Positions 17,809-26,344 are shown, counted from the stretch's first letter. The stretch: 49,072 nucleotides of DNA from Mesorhizobium norvegicum (GCF_004919685.1 NZ_SMYZ01000065.1:1-49072), one strand, 5' to 3'. Made by a program: numbers and translations. Notes: a model not told the origin generated them from the letters alone.

Positions 17809-19786
17809 GCCACACCAGCATTTCACCGGCTTCGCGGTTGTCCCAGGCGAAATAGGGAATGGCGGTCAAGCGGGTCTGCGAGGTGGCCGGCGGCTCGGGC
17901 CTATAGAGCCCGCTTTGCCAGCCGTCGGCGGCATCGGCAAGTGCTGTAGCCGACAGCGTCACCACGCCGCCGAGAAGCTCCGGCCGGTGCTGCGCTTCGA
18001 CGCTGGCCGTCCTCGGCAGCGTCACGCGATGCGGCTGACTGTCATTGTCCGTCGCCTCGACGCAGTAGATCAGCGGGCCGCGCGACAGCGCGACGCGGCC
18101 GGCATCCTGGCGCACCTGCGGGTTGGCATAGAGCCGCTCGATCGGCATTTCGAGATCGAGCCGGACCTGGTCGCCCTTTTTCCATGTCCGCCGGATCGCG
18201 GCGTAGCCGTCGCTGGTGACATCCGCCAGCTTGACCGCCTCGCCATTGATCTTGAGCGCCGCGCCAGTGCTCCAGGCCGGGATGCGCAGGTGCAGCGTGA
18301 ACGCTACCGGCGCCTGCGGTTCAACCGTGATCTCGATAGCGCCATCCCAGGGATAGCGGCTCGCCTGCGTCAGGCTGACCGCGGTGCTGCCAATGTCGAA
18401 GCGGGCGGCGGAGTCGCCGTAGAGGTGCACGGCCAGCGCATCGTCGGCCAGGCTGTAGAAATAGCTGCCGATCGAGGCGACCATGCGCCCGATATTGGGC
18501 GGGCAGCAGGGGCAGCGGTGCCATTTCCAGCGGTTGTGGGTGCCCCGGCTTTCCAGTGGGTTTTCGTAGAAGAACAGCGAGCCGTCGAGCGACAGGCCCG
18601 AGATCGAGCCATTGTAGAGGGCGCGTTCCATCATGTCGGCGTAGCGGGCGTTCGGCCCCATGCCGAGCATGCGGCTGGCCCAGAACACCAGCCCGACAGA
18701 GGCGCAGGTCTCGGCATAGGCGGTCTCGTTGGGCAGGTCGTAGTCGCTGGTAAAGCCCTCATTGTGCGCCGACGGACCCAGTCCGCCGGTGATGTAGAGG
18801 CTCTTGGTGGTGAGATCGTCCCACAGAAGGTCGAGTGCTGCCCGCAGCGTGTCGTCGCCATATTCGGTGGCGATGTCGGCCATGCCCGAATAGAGATACA
18901 TTACCCGCACAGCATGGCCGACAACCTTGTCCTGCTCGCGCACCGGTCTGTGCGACTGATTGTATTCATAGGTCTTGAAATGATAGGCCTTCGGGTCGGC
19001 GCCGCGGGCGCGCGCCTCCTCGTCGAAATAATGCGGTTGCTGGCCGCGCTGGTCGATGAAGTATTTCGCCAGCTCCATGTACTTCTGCTCGCCGGTCACC
19101 CGTGCCAGCTTGACCAGCGCCAGCTCGATCTCCTCATGGCCGCAATAGCCCTTCTTCTTGCCGGGCTCAGGGCCGAGCACCGAGGCGATATGGTCGGCGT
19201 AGCGGCACATGATGTCGAGCAGCTTGCGTTTTCCCGTCGCCTGGTAGTAGGCGACCGCGCCTTCGATCAGGTGGCCGGCGCAATAGAGCTCGTGGCAGTC
19301 GCGCAGATTGGTCCAGCGCTTGCCGGGCTGGATGCGCTGGTACCAACTGGAGAGATAGCCGTCCTCTTGCTGCAACTTGCCGTACATGTCGATGACGGCA
19401 TCGATCTTCTTCTCCAGTTCGGGGTTCTTGCGCCGGTAGAGCGAATAGGCCGCGGTCTCGATCGTCTTGCCGAGATCGGAATCCCAGAACATCTGCGTGG
19501 TCACCGTCGATCCCGTGAATTCCGCACCCTGGCGGTCGGCCTCATCTGGGGAAGGCGAGTGGAAGGGGATGACGATTCCGGGCGAGGGCCGGTCCGGATC
19601 GATCTGCTCCAGCATGCGCGCCTCGACGCAGCGCTCGTAGAGGATGTCGGCGGTGCGGGTGGCGACCGCGTCGGCACGGTCGCCCCAGAAGCCGTGCACG
19701 TCGACCTGCGGCACCGGCAGCGGGCGGAAGGCGAGTTTCGGCTTGGCTTCCAGCTTGGCCGTTTTTGCGGTTTGCGATGCGGTCAT
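17795..19786 (-). CDS. Glycoside hydrolase family 127 (beta-L-arabinofuranosidase)
   Basis: A 663-residue GH127 enzyme. Key residues match Bifidobacterium HypBA1 in identity and spacing: E343 (as E322), E359 and C361 (E338, C340) and the CPCCPP motif with C427 and C428 (C417, C418), the zinc ligands and catalytic cysteine. The (alpha/alpha)6 barrel is followed by beta-sandwich domains. No signal peptide is seen, so it works in the cytoplasm on imported arabino-oligosaccharides. It is the last gene of the LacI-controlled operon, 22 bases after a permease gene. The exact glycoside is inferred from the family. Confidence 0.92.
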   Translation of the reverse strand: MTASQTAKTAKLEAKPKLAFRPLPVPQVDVHGFWGDRADAVATRTADILYERCVEARMLEQIDPDRPSPGIVIPFHSPSPDEADRQGAEFTGSTVTTQMFWDSDLGKTIETAAYSLYRRKNPELEKKIDAVIDMYGKLQQEDGYLSSWYQRIQPGKRWTNLRDCHELYCAGHLIEGAVAYYQATGKRKLLDIMCRYADHIASVLGPEPGKKKGYCGHEEIELALVKLARVTGEQKYMELAKYFIDQRGQQPHYFDEEARARGADPKAYHFKTYEYNQSHRPVREQDKVVGHAVRVMYLYSGMADIATEYGDDTLRAALDLLWDDLTTKSLYITGGLGPSAHNEGFTSDYDLPNETAYAETCASVGLVFWASRMLGMGPNARYADMMERALYNGSISGLSLDGSLFFYENPLESRGTHNRWKWHRCPCCPPNIGRMVASIGSYFYSLADDALAVHLYGDSAARFDIGSTAVSLTQASRYPWDGAIEITVEPQAPVAFTLHLRIPAWSTGAALKINGEAVKLADVTSDGYAAIRRTWKKGDQVRLDLEMPIERLYANPQVRQDAGRVALSRGPLIYCVEATDNDSQPHRVTLPRTASVEAQHRPELLGGVVTLSATALADAADGWQSGLYRPEPPATSQTRLTAIPYFAWDNREAGEMLVWLRDG

Positions 19787-19808
19787 GAAACTTACTCCAT
19801 TCGGTCGA

Positions 19809-20666
19809 TTACTTGACGGCCCCGGCCATCAGGCCGCGGATGTAGAAGCGCTGCAAAGCGAGGAACAGGATCAGGCACGGTACCATCATCACGGTGACGC
19901 CAGCCTGTACCGCGCCCCAGTCGATGGCGCCGAAGCGGCCCGACTGCAGCGCGGTCATCATCACCGGCAGCGTGAATTTGGACTGGTCGGTCATCAGCAC
20001 GAGAGCTGCGAGGAATTCGTTCCAGGCGCCGAGGAAGGCAAACAGCGCGATGGTGACGACGCCGGGCCAGACCAGCGGCAGCATCACCTTCAAAAGCATG
20101 GTGAGATTGCTGGCGCCGTCCATGCGGGCGGCTTCCTCGATCTCGCGCGGCACCGCGTCGAAGGCGTTGCGCATCATGAAGATCGAGAACGGCAGTTGCA
20201 GCGTCACATAGACGCCGACCAGGCCGGTCAGCGTGTTGTGCAGGCCAAGCTTGGTCAGCACCAGGAAGATCGGCGTCAGGATCGACTGGAACGGGATCAT
20301 GATCGTCGACAGGATCAGGATAAAGAACAGGTCCTTGAACGGAAACCGGAAGCGCGAAAAGCCGTAGCCGGCCAGCACGCTGACGATGACCGACAGCACC
20401 ACGGTCATCACCGAAACGTAGATGCTGTTTTGCGCCGAGACCCACAGCCCGTCGCCGAAGCTGTTGAGCGTGGCATAGTTCTCCAGCGAGAAGCCCGATG
20501 TTGGCCAAGGCGGCAGCGGCGGCTGGCGCGCTTCCTGCGCCGGCTTGAACGCCGACAGCACCGCCCAGACGATCGGCGCCGCAAACAGCACCGAGGCGAT
20601 GATGCCGGTCGAATGCTCGCCGATGCGGGCGGCGAGCCGGCGGTTGCGGGAGGCGGCCTGCGCCAT
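19809..20666 (-). CDS. Sugar ABC transporter permease (MalG type)
   Basis: A 285-residue CUT1-type permease. The EAA loop is clear: EIEEAARMDGASNLTMLLKV followed by LPLVWPGV. Six membrane segments fit the MalG family. Its ATG overlaps the stop of the preceding permease gene (TGATG). It forms the transmembrane channel with that subunit and passes substrate from the binding protein encoded at 21771-23018. It starts at 20666 rather than in the longer open frame, which covers the other permease gene. Confidence 0.92.
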   Translation of the reverse strand: MAQAASRNRRLAARIGEHSTGIIASVLFAAPIVWAVLSAFKPAQEARQPPLPPWPTSGFSLENYATLNSFGDGLWVSAQNSIYVSVMTVVLSVIVSVLAGYGFSRFRFPFKDLFFILILSTIMIPFQSILTPIFLVLTKLGLHNTLTGLVGVYVTLQLPFSIFMMRNAFDAVPREIEEAARMDGASNLTMLLKVMLPLVWPGVVTIALFAFLGAWNEFLAALVLMTDQSKFTLPVMMTALQSGRFGAIDWGAVQAGVTVMMVPCLILFLALQRFYIRGLMAGAVK

Positions 20667-21595
20667 CAGTCGAGCCCCTCGGGCTTGCGCAGCAGCCACA
20701 GCTGGACGAGGCTGAGCGCCACCAGGACCACCAGCAGCACCATCGACAAAGCCGCGCCATAGCCGAGCTTGAACGACACGAAGGACTGGTTGAAGATCCA
20801 GTAGACCGCCGTCAGCGTCTGGTTGCGCGGGCCGCCGCGCAGGATGATGTAGAACTGGTCGAAGGCGAGGATCGAGCCGGCGACCGACAGGATCAGCGCC
20901 AGCGCCAGCGTGCGGCGCATCAGCGGCAGGGTGATCGCCCTGAACCTGGCGAATGGACCGGCGCCGTCGATGACGGCCGCCTCCTGCAGATCCTGCGGGA
21001 TCGATTGCAGGCCGGCCATCAGGATGATCATGGTGAAGCCGGCGACCTTCCAGACGACCATGGCGATGATCGACCAGAAGGCCGGCTGGAAGGTGGCCAA
21101 AAGGTTGAACTTCCTGTCGATCAGGCCGAGATCGTAGGCGGCCGGGCTGAACAGGCCGGAATCGACATTCAAGAGCCATGACCAGAGCAGGCTGGCCGAG
21201 GCGAAGCCGACCACCGCCGGCATGAAGAACATGGTGCGGTAGAGATTGGTCAGCGGCCGCGGCCGTTCGACGAACAGCGCCAGCGGAAACGCCACCACGA
21301 AGATCGCGATGGTGACGATCACGGTGTAGTAGGCGGTGAAGCGCAGCGCGTTCCAGAACCTGGTGTCGCGCAGGATGGCGACATAGTTGCCGAGGCCGAT
21401 GTAGCTGTGCTCGCCCATCAAGGGCCAGTTGTGCAGCGACATCCACGCCGTCATGCCAAGCGGTATCAGGAAGAAGACGACGACCAGCGCGACAGCCGGC
21501 GCGACATAAAGCAGGCCTATCCACTGCCGGCGGCTGGCGCCGGCGCGTTTTCCGAGGCGTGGCGGCGCGATGGTTGCATCTGTGATGATGGTCAT
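20666..21595 (-). CDS. Sugar ABC transporter permease (MalF type)
   Basis: A 309-residue CUT1-type permease with six membrane segments. The N-terminal GLLYVAPAVALVVVFFLIPL and the EAA loop (DLQEAAVIDGAGPFARFRAI then TLPLMRRTL) are typical. The ATG at 21595 has AAGGGA about seven bases upstream; the longer frame reads through an intergenic repeat. It pairs with the MalG-type subunit. The 175-base gap to the upstream binding-protein gene holds an inverted repeat that could lower expression of the downstream genes relative to the binding protein. Confidence 0.92.
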   Translation of the reverse strand: MTIITDATIAPPRLGKRAGASRRQWIGLLYVAPAVALVVVFFLIPLGMTAWMSLHNWPLMGEHSYIGLGNYVAILRDTRFWNALRFTAYYTVIVTIAIFVVAFPLALFVERPRPLTNLYRTMFFMPAVVGFASASLLWSWLLNVDSGLFSPAAYDLGLIDRKFNLLATFQPAFWSIIAMVVWKVAGFTMIILMAGLQSIPQDLQEAAVIDGAGPFARFRAITLPLMRRTLALALILSVAGSILAFDQFYIILRGGPRNQTLTAVYWIFNQSFVSFKLGYGAALSMVLLVVLVALSLVQLWLLRKPEGLD

Positions 21596-21615
21596 GGCTG
21601 TTCCCTTGGCGCTGC

Positions 21616-21769
21616 GTCCCCCTCCCCCTTGAGGGGAGGGTCCGGCCGAAGGCCGGGGGTGGGGTCGTCTCTGCAGCGCGCCGACGAAAAAGGAACGTCG
21701 AGCACTGCCGGGACGACCCCACCCGGACCTGCGGTCCGACCTCCCCTCAAGGGGGAGGTGGGGTTGGCG
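21616..21769. repeat. Inverted pair of GC-rich palindromic half-elements (B)
   Basis: Two related arms of about 55 bases, 21616-21670 and 21710-21769, lie in opposite orientation around a 39-base spacer. Each arm holds CTCCCCCTTGAGGGGAGG, itself a hairpin, then a second GGTCCGG-type palindrome and GGTGGGGTCGTC. The whole could fold as one long stem in mRNA between the binding-protein and permease genes. This is typical of rhizobial intergenic mosaic elements and may stabilise the binding-protein transcript. Confidence 0.75.
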
Positions 21770-21770
21770 C

Positions 21771-23018
21771 TTATTTCTGCGGCGCCTGGTCGATGATCGA
21801 CTGCATCGTCTCTTGTGCGTTCGATATCGCGCCGTCGACATCGTCGCCGAAGAAGACCTCGTTGATCATCTGCGTCCACGGCCCGTTGGCGGAGTTGATC
21901 AAATCGTTGAACACCACCGAATAAGGCGTGCGGCCCTTGGCCATGGCCTCGGCTGCGATCTGATAGCGCGGGTCGAGATCCCTGAGCGCTTCCTTGGCGA
22001 TGTCGCCGCGCACCGGCAGGCTGCCGTATTTGGCCAGGATCGTCTGGCCCTCGAGCGAATAGGCGAAGTCGAGGAACTCCTTCACCACGGGCAGTTTCGT
22101 GGTGCCCTTGGTGACGACGAAATTGTCGCCGCCGGCAAAGGACGACCAGCCGCTATCCTTGCCCGGCAGGAAGGTGACGCCGTAGTCGATATCGGGATAC
22201 TGGGTGTTGAGCGCGCCGATGGCGAAGGCGCCGGACGGCGAGATGCCGATATTGCCGGCGGCGAAGGCGGCAAAGAAGTTGGCGCCGGTGTCGGTCTGCG
22301 CACCTGCCGGCACCAGATCCTTCTTGACCATCGAGCGGTAGAGATCGATGGCGCTGCGCAACTGCGGACTGTCCAGCGTCGCCTTCGAGCCGTCCTCCGA
22401 GAGGATGTCGCCGCCAGACGCCCAGATCAGCGGGGTGAAGGTGAAGATGTTGCAGCCGCCGCAATTGCCGGAGAAGTAGAAGCCCTTGATGTTGCCGCCG
22501 AGCACGTTGACCTTCTCGGCGTCGGCCGCGATCTCGGCCCAGTTGGCCGGGCCCTTTTCAGGGTCGAGGCCGGCCTGCTTGAACAGTTTCTTGTTCCAGA
22601 TCAGCACCGAGGCGTCGGCGGAGAAGGGCAGGCCGTAGATGTGGTCCTTGTAGGTGCCGGTCTTCACATGCGCCGGCGACAGGCTGGCGAAATAGGGCAG
22701 GGACTTGGCCCAGTCGGTGATGTCCTCCAACTGGCCGGCAGCGGCGAAGGAGGGCGTGTAGATCAGGTCGAGCGACAGCGCGTCGGGCGCCGTGCCGCCG
22801 GCGGCGGCAGCGCCATATTTCGGGATGATCTCGGCATTGGGGATGATGTCCAGCTTGACCTGGTTGGTGTGCGCCTTGTTGTAGGCGTCGACGATCCTCG
22901 GCATGAAATTCGAGCCGTCGGCGCGCACCCAGATGTTGGCCGTCTCGGCGGCGGCAGTGCCGAGACCGCTACCCAGAACGGCAGCGGCCAGGGCCAGCTT
23001 GGCAATCAGGTTCCTCAT
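21771..23018 (-). CDS. Sugar ABC transporter periplasmic binding protein (CUT1 type)
   Basis: A 415-residue extracellular solute-binding protein family 1 member. The signal peptide MRNLIAKLALAAAVLGSGLG ends in TAAAE. Conserved blocks are DHIYGLPFSADASVLIWNK with KLFKQAGLDPEKGPANWAE, and the C-terminal half with GGDNFVVTKGT. An unusual CGGC pair (GNCGGCNIF, near residue 185) may form a disulfide. It is first of the transport genes after the LacI regulator and delivers oligosaccharide to the two permeases. With GH127 downstream, an arabinose-containing oligosaccharide is the likely ligand. Confidence 0.92.
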   Translation of the reverse strand: MRNLIAKLALAAAVLGSGLGTAAAETANIWVRADGSNFMPRIVDAYNKAHTNQVKLDIIPNAEIIPKYGAAAAGGTAPDALSLDLIYTPSFAAAGQLEDITDWAKSLPYFASLSPAHVKTGTYKDHIYGLPFSADASVLIWNKKLFKQAGLDPEKGPANWAEIAADAEKVNVLGGNIKGFYFSGNCGGCNIFTFTPLIWASGGDILSEDGSKATLDSPQLRSAIDLYRSMVKKDLVPAGAQTDTGANFFAAFAAGNIGISPSGAFAIGALNTQYPDIDYGVTFLPGKDSGWSSFAGGDNFVVTKGTTKLPVVKEFLDFAYSLEGQTILAKYGSLPVRGDIAKEALRDLDPRYQIAAEAMAKGRTPYSVVFNDLINSANGPWTQMINEVFFGDDVDGAISNAQETMQSIIDQAPQK

Positions 23019-23081
23019 GTTCTCCTCCTCCAGGGTTGGCCGCGCTCCGCGGCTTGGCGCCGATCACGCGGCGCTTCGTCT

Positions 23082-24125
23082 TCAGCCATCCAGCGGATGG
23101 CCGCATGACTGCCGCACCACCAGCCGGCACGGCAGTTTTCGAATGCCCGGCGCGGCGGGCTTGCCGCCGACCAGCGAAAGCAGGGTCAGCCCGGCCTCGC
23201 GCCCGAGTGCGACCAGGTTCATGTCGACAGAGGTCAGCGGCGGGCGCGTCGCCTCGGCCACGATCTCCCAATTGTCGAAACCGATGACGCCGACATCGCC
23301 GGGAACGCTCAAGCCACGCTCGCGCAAGGCATCGATGACGCCGCGCGCGATCTGGTCGTTGCCGCAAAAGACGGCGTCCGGCCTCTCGCTCTTGCCGTCG
23401 AACAGCCGCGCCACCGCCTCGTGGCCCCAGGCTTCCGACCAGGAGCCGAGCAGCGGCTCGGTGACCGGCAGGCCGTTTTCGATCAGCACGTCGCGGTAAG
23501 CCTGGGCGCGGGCGTGCACCACGGCAAAGCTTGCCGGTCCGGTGACGTGCGCAATGCGCTTCCAGCCCAGCCGGCACAGATGCTCGACCGCCAGCCGGGC
23601 GCCCTCGGCATCGTCCGAGACGAAGGCGATGGCGTCGGGATCGGGCTGCGTGAAGGCATAGATCACCGGGACGCGCAGATTGCTGAGATCGACCGGCAGA
23701 TGGCGGTCGATGCGCTTGCCGGTGGCGATGATGCCGTCGACGCGCTTGTCGAGCATGGCGTCGACATGCATCTGGCCAAGGCGCGGATCTTCTTCGACAT
23801 TGCACAGGAACACCGAGACGCCATTGTCGACCAGCGCGTCCGAAATGCCCGACATCAGCGGCAGCGAGAAGCGGCCATAAGTATCGTTGGTGAGCAGGCC
23901 GACGGTGAAGCTGCGCCGCCTGAGCAGGCTCTGCGCCAGGCTGTTGGGCCGGAAGCCGAGACGCCGGGCCGTCTCGCGAATGCGCTCGCGCGTCTCGGCC
24001 GTCATGCGCCCCTGGTCGTTGAGTGCCTTCGAGGCGGTGGCGACGCTGACGCCGGCCTGCGCGGCCACGTCACGCAAGGTGACTGGCTTGGAAAAGACAG
24101 GAACTGGCTGATCGTCCGATGGCAT
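23082..24125 (-). CDS. LacI family transcriptional regulator
   Basis: A 347-residue regulator. The N-terminal helix-turn-helix reads VTLRDVAAQAGVSVATASKA, with the hinge following at LGFRPNSLAQSL, and the rest is a periplasmic-binding-protein-like sugar sensor (FCGNDQIARGVIDAL and VIGFDNWEIVAEATRPPLT). It is first in the minus-strand operon for transport and GH127, 63 bases before the binding-protein gene. Two inverted copies of a candidate operator lie just upstream of its start, so it probably represses the whole operon including itself until the sugar is present. Confidence 0.92.
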   Translation of the reverse strand: MPSDDQPVPVFSKPVTLRDVAAQAGVSVATASKALNDQGRMTAETRERIRETARRLGFRPNSLAQSLLRRRSFTVGLLTNDTYGRFSLPLMSGISDALVDNGVSVFLCNVEEDPRLGQMHVDAMLDKRVDGIIATGKRIDRHLPVDLSNLRVPVIYAFTQPDPDAIAFVSDDAEGARLAVEHLCRLGWKRIAHVTGPASFAVVHARAQAYRDVLIENGLPVTEPLLGSWSEAWGHEAVARLFDGKSERPDAVFCGNDQIARGVIDALRERGLSVPGDVGVIGFDNWEIVAEATRPPLTSVDMNLVALGREAGLTLLSLVGGKPAAPGIRKLPCRLVVRQSCGHPLDG

Positions 24126-24143
24126 CGCGCCGAGAATCCTTAG

Positions 24144-24231
24144 TTGGGAAAAGGTTTTCTCTTAAAATCCGAAAAAAGACCCGGCACGTGGCCGAGCCCG
24201 ATCGAAACTGTTTGGAAAAACCTTTTCTCAA
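24144..24231. promoter_or_regulatory. Candidate operator pair for the LacI regulator
   Basis: TTGGGAAAAGGTTTTCTC (24144-24161) and, inverted, GGAAAAACCTTTTCTCAA (24214-24231) share the core GAAAAGGTTTT. The spacing between cores is about seven helical turns, which would suit looping by a tetrameric repressor. The AT-rich 24160-24180 stretch between may hold the promoter. The position, 19 bases before the regulator start, supports autoregulation. Confidence 0.55.
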
Positions 24232-24319
24232 CTCGAGGCTAAGCCAGATCGGGAGGTCGTTCAAGGGGAAAAGTGGTTTGGATCAGGGATCGTTCCTTTA
24301 TCACTCCACTCCAGGCGTT

Positions 24320-24390
24320 GGCGCCGCCCCTCATCGCCCTGCCGGGCACTTCTCCCCGTATAGTGACGGGGAGAAGGGGGCTGGCCGCAA
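24320..24390 (-). repeat. Dispersed palindromic repeat, copy A3 (inverted)
   Basis: This is the reverse complement of copies A1 (12-70) and A2 (24441-24502), with the same CCCCGT-CACTAT-ACGGGG core, and a few changes in the tail. Together with A2 it makes an inverted pair separated by about 50 bases, so a long hairpin can form. It lies in the 515-base gap between the LacI regulator and the diguanylate cyclase. Confidence 0.75.
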
Positions 24391-24440
24391 CCTCGGCGCC
24401 CATTCTGCGACGCTGGTGATTGGCGAAACCATTGATGAGA

Positions 24441-24502
24441 GCGCCCCTCTCCCCGTCACTATACGGGGAGAGGATGCCGGCAGGCAGGTGAGGGGCGGCG
24501 CC
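24441..24502 (+). repeat. Dispersed palindromic repeat, copy A2
   Basis: From CCCTCTCCCC through GGTGAGGGGC it matches copy A1 at the start of the window without a visible change over more than 50 bases, despite 24 kb between them. It is paired with the inverted copy A3. Confidence 0.8.
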
Positions 24503-24640
24503 GACTTCGACAATTGATATCTCAGCCAAAAGGTGTCGGCGGATACTCCGTCCGTTTCCGGCGAAGACGGCCCACCGTCAGCGAAGTGTTAATCGCTTGC
24601 GCGCCATGGTGGTCTCCCGCCAAGACAGCAGAGCCTCGCC

Positions 24641-25717
24641 ATGTCCGATACGCCCTACAGTCCGAAAGGCCCGGTGCGGCCGGGCGCTGCGTCCCGCTCC
24701 GAAGTGACTGCGGCCATGCAAGGCGCCGACGACCGACACCGTAACGCGGCCACCATCGCCCGGCTCAAGGCAGAGCTCGCGGCGCAGGCGGCATTGATCG
24801 CCAGCCAGGAGCTTTCGCTGGCGCACAGCCGCAAGATCTTCGACCGCGCTTCGGTCGCCGCGCGCCTCGGCGTGTGGGAATGCAGCCTGCCCGGCGAGCA
24901 GCTGGCATGGACCGATGTGGTCTATGATTTGTTCGACCTGCCGCGTGGCTCGGTGCTCGATCGCTCGGAGATCATCAAGTGCTACCCGGCGGAGTCGCGC
25001 AAGGCGCTGGACACGTTGCGCGGCCGCGCGATCGCCGAGCGCAGCGGCTTCAATCTCGACGCCGAGATCACGACTTTCGCCGGCCGCAGCCGCTGGATAC
25101 GCATCACCGCGACAGTCGAGTGCGAGGAGGGCGTTCCCGTGCGCATCTTCGGCATGAAGCAGGACATCACCGAAGAGAAGATCCTGTCGGACCGGATGCG
25201 CTATCTCGCCGAATATGACGTCATGACGGGGCTCGCCAATCGCGGCCGGTTCCAGGCGCGGCTGGCGCACGCCGACGAGGGCCGCCCGCTCGGCGCGCTG
25301 CTTCTGGTCGACCTCGACGGCTTCAAGGCCGTCAACGATACGTTCGGCCATGTCGTCGGCGACGAATGCCTGAAGGAAGCAGCGAAACGGCTTGCCGCCG
25401 GCTGCGGCGAAGCCGATCTGGTGGCGCGCGTCGGCGGTGACGAGTTCGCGGTGCTGGTAGGGCCGCATCTCGACCGTGGCGCGGTCTCTGGGCTGGCGCG
25501 CCGCATCATCGAGGCGATGGGCAAGCCGGTCGCCGCCTGCGGCCAGTCGCTCGGGCTCGGCGCCTCGGTCGGCATCGCCTTCACCGAGGCGGGTGCGCCC
25601 TGCGATCTGTTCGCGCAGGCCGACACCGCGCTCTATGCCGCCAAGGCGGCAGGGCGCAACACGTTCCGCATCTTCAAGGCGCAAGCCGGGGTGAGAGGCC
25701 GCAGCGCCGCGGCGTGA
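24641..25717 (+). CDS. PAS-GGDEF diguanylate cyclase
   Basis: A 358-residue cytoplasmic signalling protein that would make cyclic di-GMP from two GTP. Residues 30-65 are a likely coiled coil, 68-180 a PAS sensor domain, and 190-350 a GGDEF domain with the motif RVGGDEFAVLV (GGDEF at 265-269) and DLDGFKAVNDTFGH. The product-inhibition I-site (RxxD five residues before GGDEF) reads GEAD, so feedback inhibition is probably absent. No membrane segment or EAL domain is present. The ATG has no strong ribosome site. It is monocistronic, ahead of small genes. Confidence 0.92.
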   Translation: MSDTPYSPKGPVRPGAASRSEVTAAMQGADDRHRNAATIARLKAELAAQAALIASQELSLAHSRKIFDRASVAARLGVWECSLPGEQLAWTDVVYDLFDLPRGSVLDRSEIIKCYPAESRKALDTLRGRAIAERSGFNLDAEITTFAGRSRWIRITATVECEEGVPVRIFGMKQDITEEKILSDRMRYLAEYDVMTGLANRGRFQARLAHADEGRPLGALLLVDLDGFKAVNDTFGHVVGDECLKEAAKRLAAGCGEADLVARVGGDEFAVLVGPHLDRGAVSGLARRIIEAMGKPVAACGQSLGLGASVGIAFTEAGAPCDLFAQADTALYAAKAAGRNTFRIFKAQAGVRGRSAAA

Positions 25718-25725
25718 GAGCTAGC

Positions 25726-25744
25726 GGCTGTTTGTTGTACAGCC
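25726..25744 (+). terminator. Weak hairpin after the diguanylate cyclase gene
   Basis: GGCTGT and ACAGCC form a 6-bp stem around TTGTTGT, starting nine bases past the stop. There is no T-run after it, so termination is only possible. Confidence 0.25.
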
Positions 25745-25831
25745 TCGCCGACCGGGCCCGCCATCTTCCACCAATGCAGTCGGTGGCGCCCATTTGCATT
25801 TGGCATGCAGGGCGCTCGCGAAAAGAGTGCT

Positions 25832-26095
25832 ATGAAAGGGCAAGCGAGCGTCCTTGCTCCGCTCTTCCCGACATTCGAGGTCATTTTCGTGCGTGAACCG
25901 TCGCTGCTGCCTGTCTTTGGAAAACTTGGCCTCAAGGCGCCTGTCGCCCTGGTGGCGGCGCCGGTCCCGTCGACAAGTGTCGTGTCGCGCCTGCGGGAGC
26001 TTCTGACCGCGCATGGCGGCATGGTGCTGAAACTGTCGGTCATCGCCTGGACGGTGCTGATCCTGGGCGCCGTGTTTTTCATGATGCAGGGCTGA
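25832..26095 (+). CDS. Small membrane-anchored protein, 87 aa, unknown
   Basis: An ORF with a hydrophobic C-terminal segment (MVLKLSVIAWTVLILGAVFF) that would anchor it in the membrane, and a neutral N-terminal part. The ATG at 25832 has a purine-rich AAAAGAG five bases upstream; an in-frame ATG at 25805 and GTG near 25889 are alternatives. It ends five bases before the next small ORF, suggesting a two-gene unit. I recognise no family. Confidence 0.5.
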   Translation: MKGQASVLAPLFPTFEVIFVREPSLLPVFGKLGLKAPVALVAAPVPSTSVVSRLRELLTAHGGMVLKLSVIAWTVLILGAVFFMMQG

Positions 26096-26100
26096 TCGAC

Positions 26101-26292
26101 ATGGCCAACCGCTACACGCTGCGCATGGAGCTTCCCCAGAGCTGGAGCATCATCGACGTCTTCACCGGCCAGCCTGCCGTGGTCCGGCAGAAGGTGATGG
26201 TCGGGATGGGCCCGCGTGAGGCCGAGGACATGGTCGTGCAGATGAATGTCCGCGACGTCAAACGCCGCGAACGGGCCGAGCGCAAGGCCTGA
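26101..26292 (+). CDS. Small basic protein, 63 aa, unknown
   Basis: A 63-residue ORF starting MANRYTLRMELPQSWSIIDV and ending in a very basic tail, VKRRERAERKA. The centre, VVRQKVMVGMGPREAEDMV, is amphipathic. It follows the small membrane protein by five bases and is probably translated with it. No cysteine or metal motif is seen. No family recognised; conserved small genes near stress genes are common in rhizobia, but nothing here shows a role. Confidence 0.5.
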   Translation: MANRYTLRMELPQSWSIIDVFTGQPAVVRQKVMVGMGPREAEDMVVQMNVRDVKRRERAERKA

Positions 26293-26344
26293 TCCGTATC
26301 GGCCGCCGGCAGAAGCCTGCCGCACCGCAAATCAAGGGATTCCC

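Noticed and set aside
17618..19816. A 732-codon plus-strand open frame
   Set aside because: It is antisense to the GH127 gene, whose catalytic residues and zinc cysteines are intact. Its own sequence is rich in Arg, Gly and His and matches no family; it is a GC-rich shadow.
19644..20762. A 372-codon plus-strand open frame
   Set aside because: It runs antisense across the GH127 start and a permease gene, both well supported.
21813..23108. A 431-codon plus-strand open frame
   Set aside because: It is antisense to the binding-protein gene, which has a clear signal peptide and family motifs. High GC keeps the opposite strand free of stops.
24320..24502. Possible CRISPR-like repeat array
   Set aside because: Only two copies, inverted relative to each other, each an internal palindrome; no regular spacers and no cas genes.
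24578..25684. A 368-codon minus-strand open frame over the diguanylate cyclase
   Set aside because: The plus strand encodes PAS and GGDEF motifs; the minus-strand product is compositionally biased.
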